From: Rhynchonema sp. JSB1_4
Taxonomy: Eukaryota; Nematoda; Chromadorea; Monhysterida; Xyalidae
Length of the DNA: 64,000 nucleotides
NCBI GenBank assembly: GCA_030248065.1
Contig: JASAMV010006624.1
Location: 1-64,000, forward strand
Direction of reading: 5' to 3'
In this document: piece by piece, positions 12,757 through 22,423 of the stretch
Layout: every line of letters begins with the position of its first letter
Position numbering within the stretch: position 1 is the first letter of the stretch
Translations under genes and position numbers: made by a program
The notes under the pieces: model-generated
What the model was told of the DNA's origin: nothing
The model's database searches: none
Seen by the model: the letters and a program-made list of their open reading frames with translations, nothing else

Positions 12757-13140
12757 TCACACAAATCGTCGAATATCGGCGTCACGCAGATACTTCTTGG
12801 TGCGATACGCTTGTCGTGCACATTGCTTCACCCAACTCAGATACAATTTCTTTGCGTTGTTGCGCTGAGTGTCAGTGTTGCGCAATAATGCCGTCGTCAA
12901 TGGTGCCAGCTTGGGGCTGCAAATAAAAGTTTTTGTCTCACAAAAATTTTTTTTGGAATAATAAAAAATAATGCAGTTCAACTTTTGCACTCCGCCGGCA
13001 TGAACTGCCTTTGTGATACAATCCTCGATGAAACTATTGACATCGTGAATGGCCGGGTTGGTGATCACGACTACGATCGAATGGCTGCAGCCAATCAGCG
13101 TCAAAATCACCATCAGCTTGGTGTTCTTGTTAGTCGACAT
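12757..13140 (-). CDS. Possible small secreted protein (127 aa, or 105 aa if spliced)
   Basis: The frame opens MSTNKNTKLMVILTLIGCSHS, which looks like a signal peptide. The whole 384 bp is open, but a 66-nt intron (donor GTTGAA, acceptor TTTGCAG, about 12919-12984) would also keep the frame and remove a Phe/Lys-rich stretch, leaving 105 aa. No domain is recognised. Its support is the signal-peptide-like start and open frame only. Confidence 0.35.
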   Translation of the reverse strand: MSTNKNTKLMVILTLIGCSHSIVVVITNPAIHDVNSFIEDCITKAVHAGGVQKLNCIIFYYSKKNFCETKTFICSPKLAPLTTALLRNTDTQRNNAKKLYLSWVKQCARQAYRTKKYLRDADIRRFV

Positions 13141-14261
13141 TATGTTGAGCTCGGCTAGCTGTTTTTGCAGGGTGCCCGAGCCTGAGCAGGATCAATATTG
13201 AGAATAAAAAACCAAGATTTTTATGGTTGTTACCCGCAATGACCGAAGCAATGATCCAGGTTACCCACCTGGCACCTGTATGCAAAAGGGAACCAAATCT
13301 GTGAAAATTGTAACATTCAGCAATGCTTATCCCTGAATACACGGATGTAGGGTGACCCAACCCAACAAGTGCGGTAACCCATTTGCGAGGCTGTTGGTCT
13401 CGGCCACAGGCAGCCAATCGGTGAAGACGTGTTTACAGTTTAAAAGACGTATTGCACCACATTCGGAAGACCAGGCGATCTACTTTTTTGTGCGAATATT
13501 TGAATTCTTTGACAGATGAGCTGATGAGCTACGCAACAGCCCGCTTACATGCGCTAACAAAAAAGCACGCGCGAAACATTCCTCCGTATTTAGCATAAGG
13601 TTCTGTCCGAGTTCTGTACATATATCTAACGTCGGCCTACAAGTTCCCGTAGTTAAAGACCAGAGTTCTCCGTTGGTTCTGAGCTATGTAGTTCACGTAG
13701 TTAACAAAACGCAACCATGAATGTAGCTATCATGTGATTTAGTACATAATGACTACCTATGAAAAGCTCTATGATCATGAACTGAGCTGTGTTTTTTGGT
13801 CATATGGTATTCTGCTGGTGCATTCGCACTGACGATGAGCTAGTGCACCGCTATGAAAACAGGTCGAAACGAGTAAGGCCGAATTCACACTGCATGCGCC
13901 AACCTTAGCTACTGCAACACAACATGCTGACGCACAAACGCGCATGCTGTGACGCCCGCCTGACGCTGCAAAACTCACGTCCACGTAACACGGCACATTT
14001 TAGGTGCGGGAACGTATGTTCCGAGTAAGCCCGCTGACAACACCCCGTGGAAACTTATTGAGAGAAAACGTTCCTAGCAAGCACTAATGTTGCCTCTGAT
14101 CATAGTGCACACAGGCGTGTTTGAAGCCCCAGAGGACGGTACATACAAGGTAGTACCTATAGGTACAGGTGCTCCAACACAGGCATTCCCCATCACCGGT
14201 ATGCGTTTGGTTTGTAGATTGAGCGAGGAAGATTTGAAATGATGTCGGGGAGGGGAAAAAA

Positions 14262-14318
<57 letters not shown>

Positions 14319-15269
14319 AAAAAAAAAAAAAAAAAAAAAAAATAATTAAAAAAAAAAAAAAAAAAAAATGCTTGTGTGATCTGTGGGCACTGGGCAGGCG
14401 GGATTACCCGCAATCGCATTAGCACCCAATACGTCACAAAACCAGGAGATGAAATCGGGGCATGCGCGGTAGCGAATGTCCCCAAATGTGGCTCTCGCGA
14501 ATTAGTGCCGGTGCAGAATTTTCTTTCGCTCACGTAACCCTAAGAAAGCAGCAATTGATAAATAACGGACACAATACATTGCATCCGCTCATGCTGTGTA
14601 AAATTTGGCCTCAAACGGTGCGAATTTAAAGTTACGCGCCAAAGCGTTACCCAGAAAGTGTACGTAATTCTTGCTTCTTCTTTTTTTCGATGCGGCATTA
14701 AACATCGTGTTTCAGATAATTATGTAGTCTCAGCGTTGCAACAAAACAAAAAAGTTTTTTAAAGTGCTTGTTCCTTTTGAAAAAAGTCGGCACTTTTTAT
14801 AAAAACAAAGCACAAGATTTTCGCATTTTTTGTCGCCACGAAATCTGTTCAATTTTGAACCAAAACGCAAAAAAATTATCGCAAATGTAATTTATAACCA
14901 CGGTTTAGTCACTTCTGCTCAAATCCAACACCTTTGGTGAGCTTTTCGTTCAGGTTTCTATCTATACAAATACTTTCACTGCATTTTTCTTCGACACTGG
15001 AAAAAGTTCACTTCGCGGACTTTAAAAAAAAAGAAAAAAACGAATTTTTCTTTTTGTTTTCAACGCTGTGTAGTCTCATCTCATGTGTGCGTGTTGCCTG
15101 GCTGTGTTGTGTGCTGTGCACATGGTGCCCTTTATCAATCAGGCACCCACGCACATACTGTGCATATGTAAATCAGGACACATTTTTGGGTTCGTCATGC
15201 AGTATAATCCCATTATGGAACTGAGTTTACTTGATCAAGTTAGTTTTGCGAACTCAATATAAAAACGAT
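13141..15269. other. Gene-poor stretch with long A tract
   Basis: No supported gene. Positions 14262-14368 are an almost pure A run of about 105 nt interrupted by a few T residues; the mirror reading frame is poly-Phe and is not coding. Confidence 0.5.
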
Positions 15270-15636
15270 AAGTTGAAAAATGTTTTGCTCTCGCAAACAA
15301 ACAAATAGAAATATGGCTCTCTCCGTTCGTATAAAAGTTGAATACAAGAGGCAAAAGAGTTTCTCAAGTCTAATTGAGTACGTTTGTCTGACCAATTCAT
15401 TTCAAGTCGAACATTCAGACTAAAACCATATTTGAGGCAATATTTGAAAGTATGAAGCCCATGGATTATCACAAAGAAGCATGGCTGGCTTCATACTTTC
15501 ACATGATTACCACTAGTATGAAAACTTTCTTGGTTAGACTTGAGAAACTTGTTTGCCTCTTGTATTCAACGTTTATATGAACTGAGAGAGCCATATTTCC
15601 ATTTGTTTGTTTACGAGCGCAAACATTTTTCAACTT
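15270..15636. mobile_element. Foldback element, 367 bp
   Basis: The outer ends AAGTTGAAAAATGTTTTGC and its imperfect complement (ending 15636) face each other, and the complementarity continues inward through GCCATATTTC-like and CTCTTGTATTCAAC-like blocks to a central hairpin (GAAAGTATGAAGCC near 15445 against GGCTTCATACTTTC near 15490). Arms are about 170 bp with scattered mismatches. There is no internal gene. It is probably a non-autonomous DNA transposon; no clear target duplication was seen. Confidence 0.7.
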
Positions 15637-16559
15637 GCGTGCAAACTTGAATACGATTTTCAGGGCTGGACTGTATGCTGATCAAAATTTGATCAGCATA
15701 TAGTTCAGCCACGAACTCATGAGACGACTTTTTTGAAGTTGACTTATACAGATCCAATGATGTTCCGGTTCCACGCATTTCGAAAATGAAAGAAGGAGAA
15801 ACGCACGTATTTTTTTAAAAACACGCTCTCCACCTAGGTGCGTAAATTCCTTTTTGACTCCCAAAACATTTGTGTGTTGCACAACGTTGCTGTTCGCGAA
15901 GCAAGCAACAAATTGAGGTCAGCCAGCTGGAACTTGTCATCATCTCTGTCGCCCCAATCTCTTTCTTTTGTTTGCAAAAACACGTAACCGGAGCATTTTT
16001 GAATCTGGCCAAACAAGCTTTAAAAACAGTCGTCTCATGAGCTCGCGGTTGGACGACACGTAAGCCGCTTATCTCAGTGCTTTGACCAGGTAATAATATC
16101 AGATTGTCATGCACAATGGTTGACGTCAAAGCTCAAGTGAAGTATACAGTAATAATAAGAGCCAGGTACCGAGACGGAAATAATCGTGCACTATGCTTCG
16201 ATAATAACAGCTTAGCCATCAGTTGGCAGTTGCCAATTTTACCGGGTGCATATTGTGGCAGCCTACAGCTCTCATGTTGTAATAAGCAGCAAGTGCGTTT
16301 AATTGCAAGCCGACAGCAGCGGAAGTAGCTGGTGACCACTATTTTTCGCTGAGCTTGCAAAGGATGGTGATTTCTCCCATGGTGTGATTGGAAAGAAGCC
16401 ACAATTTGCAAATCCCATGCAAACGATCTGCGCAGCCAACTGGTGGTGGGCCTCTGAGGATGTTCGACAGCTTGGCCGGTCCTCCTACAACGCAAGGGAC
16501 CCGAAACAAAACCGCAAATGATTATACATTGATTTGCCTTTCATGAACCAAATTTCTTG
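15637..16559. other. Intergenic with second inverted pair, no gene
   Basis: Near 15717 CTCATGAGACGACTTTTTT is complemented by a close match near 16021-16040, delimiting about 320 bp without coding capacity; it may be a decayed short TIR element. Confidence 0.4.
15664..15710. repeat. Short inverted repeat (hairpin)
   Basis: TATGCTGATCAAA and TTTGATCAGCATA are perfect complements around a single A (15674-15700), and the pairing extends imperfectly to about 23 bp per arm. It could be a terminator-like or cruciform structure, or the end of a decayed element. Confidence 0.6.
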
Positions 16560-16880
16560 CCGGAGATGTTCGAATAAGCCCCACCCGCTCTCCCAGAATA
16601 AGCTCCCACTGGTGGTTTATTTGACAAGTTTCCCGATAAGAATGGTTATAATGGCCAGGAGGATCAAAAGCCAGCATTTATAGTTCCAAAAGAACCATAT
16701 ACAACGCTTCTTTCATTGTGCAACTGGATCCCATGAAGCCCCCGCTGGGGATTTACTTGGAAGTTTGCCGAATAAGCCCTCTGGACGTTTATTTAGGAAA
16801 AATTTTTTGTTTCAAACTCTCAAAACAGACGCACGTCCCAAATAAGCCCTCCAGGGGGCTTGAAGTTGAACTTCTCCGGC
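16560..16880. mobile_element. CCGGAG-ended MITE with AATAAGCCC words (copy 1)
   Basis: The ends CCGGAGATGTTC and GAACTTCTCCGG are inverted. Between them the word AATAAGCCC or its complement recurs (about 16572, 16590, 16776, 16842, 16855). The same ends and words occur at 59850-60011. Non-coding. Confidence 0.65.
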
Positions 16881-16882
16881 AA

Positions 16883-17539
16883 TTCGTAGGTTGTTTGTTG
16901 TTATTGGTGTCACACGGTGGAAGTATGGAGAAATCAGACTTCCAAAAGGCACTACCACAAGACAACGGACCCAACCGTCAAGCTCATACACCATTGTACA
17001 GTAAGTGCCCTGGTGTCTTGTGGCTTTCGCACAAATGATAGCTCAACAGCGTTGCGGTGTAGCCCTGTGGCCACGCACCGTTGTGGTGCGCAAAAAACAA
17101 GAGTTTCAAAATTCACTGCCAGAGTCGAAATTTTTTATAAACCTCTACAGCTTGAGACAACTTTACTTGATGTCACAAGCTGACAAGAACTAAAGACAGT
17201 CAGGTTCCGGTCCCGACGTACTGGTCACTGTTAGTTACGGTCACTGTCACCGACACTCAATTATTTTCCTGGCTGCCGACAATTATTAAAAGCTCGCTCA
17301 AATTCGACCTGCAAAGTACCCAAAGCTTTCCTTTATTACCGAATTGAGAGATAGACAACAGTTTGAGATAATATCAACCACCAAAAAACGCACCGGTTAC
17401 AAGTCGAATGAAAAGTAACAATCAAACGGAAAATTAGGTAGTATCGAAATATCAAGCGAACCAATATGACAACATAATTAAAACAAAACACACATTCAAC
17501 AACATTACGAAAACAACAACAACAATTAAAGCAAGAATG
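16883..17539. other. Intergenic, nothing recognised
   Basis: 3' flank of the zinc-finger gene; no supported coding sequence was seen. Confidence 0.35.
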
Positions 17540-20500
17540 TCATCGCGTATACCTGTGCACCACATCCCGCAACCAACTGTCCACATTTTGTCCACTCAGT
17601 TCGCCTACAAATTCCAATTCATTCTGCAGTCCATTTGTGACCAGCCGTGGGTCGGACAGAATTACATTTCGAATGAAATTTTGAAAATTGCCGCGCAAAT
17701 CAGCCAACTGCGCGTCGCGACGTCTGATCAACGACAACAGACTGGTGTTGGCCATTTGCAGATGATCGATGCATGTATGCAACTCGTTGTGGTCATCCGA
17801 TGACGTTTCGGTCACTGGAATAGATACAGTAAGATAAAAGAACCAAACCATTACAGACACTAAAAAGAAGTTGCGCCAAGAATTAGTATGAAGTGCAAAA
17901 TGCAAAAATAAAGCCATGAGCCCACGGGCCATGTCCCATACCATTCACGTCAGTGCCTTGTGTCTGGCTCCGGGTCAGAGGCGGCTGGCAGCGACGGGTC
18001 TGACCAGTCGTAGACGACGAGCTGCTGCCAACCGAGCCCGGCCCGGACAGGGAGTTGACGTCAGACTGTCCCGCCACCACGACCGGCTCCAACGTCTGTG
18101 GCTCGGGCTTCGGATGTTTCTTGCTTGGAGTTTGTCGTTTGGCGCATGCAGCGCTGGTAACATTTTGCGACGATGACTGTTTCTTTGCAGCTGGCGGAGG
18201 TTTGTGATTCTTGCGTTTGTGCGACGTGAAGAAACGTTTCCGGCTGGTGCTGCAGTTTGGAATGGATTGAACATACGATGCAACCAACGACACCCTGTTG
18301 TCCTGCACACTTGATAACATGCGAACGTCAACTTTCGGGGCGATTGTGAATTGTTCGAGAAGTGCCAACAAAGCCAACACGAAAGTTGCCTAGTTGTTTT
18401 TTGGTCCAGAAACACGTCCGCCCGCAAAGTTGATACGGCCAGATAAGACGAACATTACAAATCGAAATACAACACGGAAAACCCGCAATCGGGTACCTGT
18501 AATCACACTGATCACATTGGAACTTTGATCTTTTCTTGTGCTGCGACTTGATGTGCGCCACGAGTCGTTCGGCACGCTCGAATGTTTTGCGACAATCCGG
18601 ACAGCCAAACTTGGATTTAGGTTCTTTGTTGGTCGGATGCGCCTTGCGTTTGTGCGCCCACAACGAGCGGAAGGATTTCGCCTGGGAGGTTAGGATTGTG
18701 CAACACGGTCATTTACTGTGAATGTGCGTTTCACAGTGGATTGGTACTGGTAACGATGTCCTGGCGTGCCTCCCTTTGTGAGACCAGGTCGAAGAGGGCA
18801 GCCAAGGAACATTGCACAGTTCCCAATCTCACACTGTCACCGGATTACATGTATCAGGTTTTCTCACGCAACAAAACAATTCGGCCAACAATTCTTGTTT
18901 TGATTTTCACTCTCACCTTGAACGAACACCGTTCACAATCAAAATCCACTGTTTGCACCGGCTCAGGCGTTAATTCATTCGCAGCTCCACCGCTGTAGGG
19001 TGGGCTGGCAGTACTTTTGAGTGAACTGGTCGCTGATCGGGTCATTTTGCGATCAACGAACTGTGCCAGATCCAGTAGCATCTCGTCGTTGGTGCGTGAA
19101 TTGCGACGCTGCTTGCTGGTGGAGGTGGGCTAAAAACTAATTTTCTCAGCACAAAAGCTTCAAGTGAAGCACTTTCTTCGAAATAACTAACGGTCTGTGG
19201 CTGTTGTGTCGAGGCCGTTGTCAATCCGACAACCAAACTGTCAGATGTGTCCATGTCTTCAGTCATACTACCGTAACCAATCAATGAACTGTCGGATCGA
19301 TGCGAGCCACTCAGATGCGACAACAGCGATTGTCGGGAACTGGAAATATAAATAAATGGGCCTGATTTTCAAGGGAGAATTGATGAACCAGCTCCCACAC
19401 CTGTATCGCTTCTTACACGCTCGGCAGTAGTACAACGGTTTGCCACTGCCCGCGCGATGACTGATCAATTTATGCATTTGCATGGAGTTCTGACTGCGTG
19501 TTGTGAAGTGGCAGCCGGCGTACGGACAACTGCGCACCTGAAACGAGATTTTTTGTATTTCAAGGTATTTTAGTTTTGTTTACATTTTGTTTTGTTGATC
19601 GACAGACTTTTAGGATAATTTGTAGTGGGAACGTACTCAAACTAACCGAGGGCAAAACATTGCCTGCGTGTTTCTCCTTGATGTGCCGACTAAGTGTGTG
19701 ATATCTGACAAAGCCAGCACTGCAATGCGCGCAGAAGTGTGCTTTCACGCCGTTGGCCCTTTTCGGTTTCCTGTTCAACTGCTGTTGTTGTTGGACGGCG
19801 GAGATTTGTTGCGGCACAACACAATTGGCCGCTTGGCCAGTGCTGATTGCTATAAAAGCGAATCACATAAAATTGTGTGGAAAATTCCACAAAATAATTT
19901 TAAACAACAAGAAACCGTGTTTTTTCGCATCTTTCCCTTCCTCAACATCTACCCCCGAATCGTGCAACATTTTCGATGGAAACAATTGACTGAACGGCGA
20001 TGGCGGCATCGGGTCACCACCGGCTGACCGACTGGGCGTTTCCTCGCGTTGATGTTCGTCTGCAAGAAGGGATGACCCAGCAGTGTTGTGCCCTTGACAC
20101 CAAACAGTTGCCGTGATTTGTAAAATTACCAATGAACTGACGTGACTAACAAGACAAGAAAAACATACCATTGGATTCCCTATCGTCCTCTACATCGCCT
20201 TTCAAATTCAGGGGTTGCTGTTGCCCGGCCGGAGACAGGAACAATCCATCCACACTGTTCTCCTCGGCCGGCACTGACCACATTGGATTGGACGGACTTG
20301 GGGATGTGACAGAGATGGGAGATTCGGAGAGGCTGCAAAGTGGAGAATAAATTCTTTATTTTGCTAAAATTATTTTGAAAACAGTCCACTTAGTGCTACA
20401 CACAGTTCTCACCGATTGTCAGCCGATTTTGTTGTGTGCACCTGCACCGGAATGTTGCTTTGCGTCGTGGCGGGAGGCAAGGTGCTTGCACTGGGTGCTG

Positions 20501-20674
20501 CTTGGTTGGGCGCCATTGTGTACACCGAAGTCAGCGGCAGTCTTCGGAGAATAAATTAATTTACACCAATGTTGGAAAGAAACCAGTGAAACTTTGTACT
20601 CACAGATGGACAGGTATCATGACAGCGCTGCGTGACTGCGCTGGAACCAGCTGTGCTTGATGGTGTACGTCCAT
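17540..20674 (-). CDS. C2H2 zinc-finger transcription factor, six fingers, 658 aa
   Basis: Exons 20604-20674, 20413-20541, 20169-20332, 19916-20059, 19647-19849, 19401-19537, 19192-19339, 18917-19129, 18497-18681, 17942-18249 and 17540-17814 join in frame. Six C2H2 fingers are seen: one at about residues 209-230 (CAHC...HIKEKH), one at 240-263 (CPYAGC...HKLISH), one split by an intron at 275-298, one split at 396-417 (CERC...HKRKAH), one at 429-450 (CPDC...HIKSQH), and one split at 459-480 (CDQC...HKRKNH). The N-terminal third is Ser/Pro/Gln-rich and contains PLNLK, which resembles the PxDLS-type CtBP-binding motif (inference). The C-terminus has a Ser/Thr/basic tail and a helical segment that could form a coiled coil. 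Fingers 4-6 are spaced like a DNA-binding array. A nuclear regulator is expected; the subfamily is not recognised. Confidence 0.8.
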
Positions 20675-21356
20675 GTTCGTGCTTGTCCTGTTCGTACTCT
20701 TGAAAACGCACCTGCACCGAAGTCGCTGTGAAAAACATAATACCAAACTCGGCACAGGCCATTAATTTCTTTGGTAGACGAGAAGTTTGGTAGACGAGAA
20801 GACGGGGCCACACACCCTGTACTTTTTTCCCGCCAAAACTGCTTTCGACGAGTCAGTTTCGCCAATACCGTACTATCCTTAAGCATTGTCGACCAAATCG
20901 ACCGAATCTTCTGATTTACCAAAGAAATTAATGGCCCGGCACATTTCAGGAGAACGTGGAGACCGCTGGGCCGTTACTTGTGGCTACGGTAGCTCCAACA
21001 CAGCATAGCCACCGTAACCCATATCTAAGTCCATCCCGATAGCGATCTCCGTGCGCCCCCTGCTTGTAGATGTACGCCCCTACGGAAATCTACCGTAACC
21101 TACCGTAGCCAAAAGTAACGGTCTGCGGTCTCCACTTTGCGGCCCCCATTTCAGATAATAAACTGGCAGAACCAGTCAATTGGTTGTGCAACCAAAAGCA
21201 GTTCGAAGTACAAAAATATACGAATCGTTAACGACAAATCCAAAGTGTACACATCAGTAATAGAACAACTGAGACACTTCTACAAACTCTACGCAGAGTG
21301 ACTTGGTTGACAAAAGAAAAATATGAAATTTGTACACAATTATTGAGCATACGAGA
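20675..21356. other. Intergenic, nothing recognised
   Basis: Presumed promoter of the zinc-finger gene and 3' flank of the bicistronic pair. Short repeated words CGTAGCC/TACGGTAG near 20990-21110, no gene. Confidence 0.35.
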
Positions 21357-21635
21357 TTAGCTAGTAACTGATTCAGCAGCACTTTGATTAGAATCTTCAT
21401 CTAGATACGTTGGATCACCTCCAAACAACGCCGCCATTCTTCTGTATTTCCTGCCCCATTTCGAGTTCGGGCGATTTTTGGCAAATCCAGCGATGAAAAT
21501 CGGCGCAATAATCAGACCGAACACGCCCACAAACATGGGAGCCATCGGAGCGACAATACTTAATCTGACAGGCGAATTGGGCAGAGTGCGCCAAGTCTTC
21601 TCGGTCCAGCCCCGTGCCAGCAACGAAAGTCTCAT
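21357..21635 (-). CDS. Small membrane protein B of a bicistronic pair, 92 aa
   Basis: A single-exon frame starting five nucleotides after the stop codon of the frame upstream (21641-21901). It opens MRLSLLARGWTEKTWRTLP, has one or two hydrophobic segments at about 27-50 and a polar acidic tail. It resembles its partner in the first 20 residues (xRGWxE+xxxxLP), so the two may be paralogues. The size, basic start and single hydrophobic core suit a small mitochondrial inner-membrane subunit, but no family is recognised. Confidence 0.6.
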   Translation of the reverse strand: MRLSLLARGWTEKTWRTLPNSPVRLSIVAPMAPMFVGVFGLIIAPIFIAGFAKNRPNSKWGRKYRRMAALFGGDPTYLDEDSNQSAAESVTS

Positions 21636-21640
21636 GATTA

Positions 21641-21901
21641 TTATTTCTGATCTGATTTCTGTTTTAGTTTGCTCGCTGTCTCGTACACACGAGCACCGCT
21701 GCTATCGTAGTTCTTCAGTTTGAAATACCAGGGTGAAGTGACCAGTGCGGTGACCAGAATGAAGCCACCAGTCAGCGCCGCTATGTACTTGGTTGTGTGA
21801 CCGAAGGGCAGACGGGTAAAGGAGCGCTCTTGCCAACCGCGAACAAACGGTGACAGCTGCATGCAGGGTGGTTGACTGGAAATGATCTGCGTAAATACCA
21901 T
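21641..21901 (-). CDS. Small membrane protein A of a bicistronic pair, 86 aa
   Basis: Starts MVFTQIISSQPPCMQ and carries a hydrophobic segment at about residues 36-57 and a Lys-rich tail. A splice acceptor (TTTCTAG, near 21910) lies just upstream of the ATG, so there is a 5' leader exon or a trans-splice site. The stop TAA is followed by TAATC and then the ATG of the second protein, too short for a separate promoter or a processing spacer. Confidence 0.6.
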   Translation of the reverse strand: MVFTQIISSQPPCMQLSPFVRGWQERSFTRLPFGHTTKYIAALTGGFILVTALVTSPWYFKLKNYDSSGARVYETASKLKQKSDQK

Positions 21902-21910
21902 TTTGAAAAT

Positions 21911-22423
21911 CCTAGAAATGGCCAACAGTGCATATTGCAAATAAAACGTATTACGCCAACTTGTGGCTGAATGGGATCAACAAATGACCCAACCCATGTA
22001 ACCCCCAATTAAGGTCAAGACACGCCAGTAGGCCTAAAATCATCGGTTTTATTGCACACTACCCGGAACATCTTAGTGGAACTATAGCAGCAGAAGTAAT
22101 AACGGAATGTAAATCACGTTTCTGAATTTTGACCAAATCAGAGAAAGTGAGTACAAGAAAGAAACCGGCTAGATATTCGATATCATACAACACAGACAAT
22201 CACTTTGAAAAGAACACACACGTTTGGCAAATCTACAGTGTGAGTGACCACGAAAGGCGCTTGCGTACAATTAAAAAAATGCAAAAATCAAACGTGAAAG
22301 AATGATTTCACAGCATAAACAATAAATATTACAGCCACTATTATACGATCAGAAATACAAAAACAAACAAAGGGCTCGCATCGCAGATTGCAAATAAATA
22401 AATAATCAACTGAACAGTCCGTG
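21911..22423. other. Leader region of the pair and 3' flank of BPNT1
   Basis: No supported coding sequence. A/T-rich, with no repeat recognised. Confidence 0.35.

Noticed and set aside
14084..14533. 149-aa minus-strand frame with poly-Phe
   Set aside because: It is produced by the long A tract and has no domain or splice support.
14934..15224. 96-aa + strand frame with Phe/Leu-rich start
   Set aside because: Low-complexity A/T-rich DNA, no domain, no splice sites in phase.
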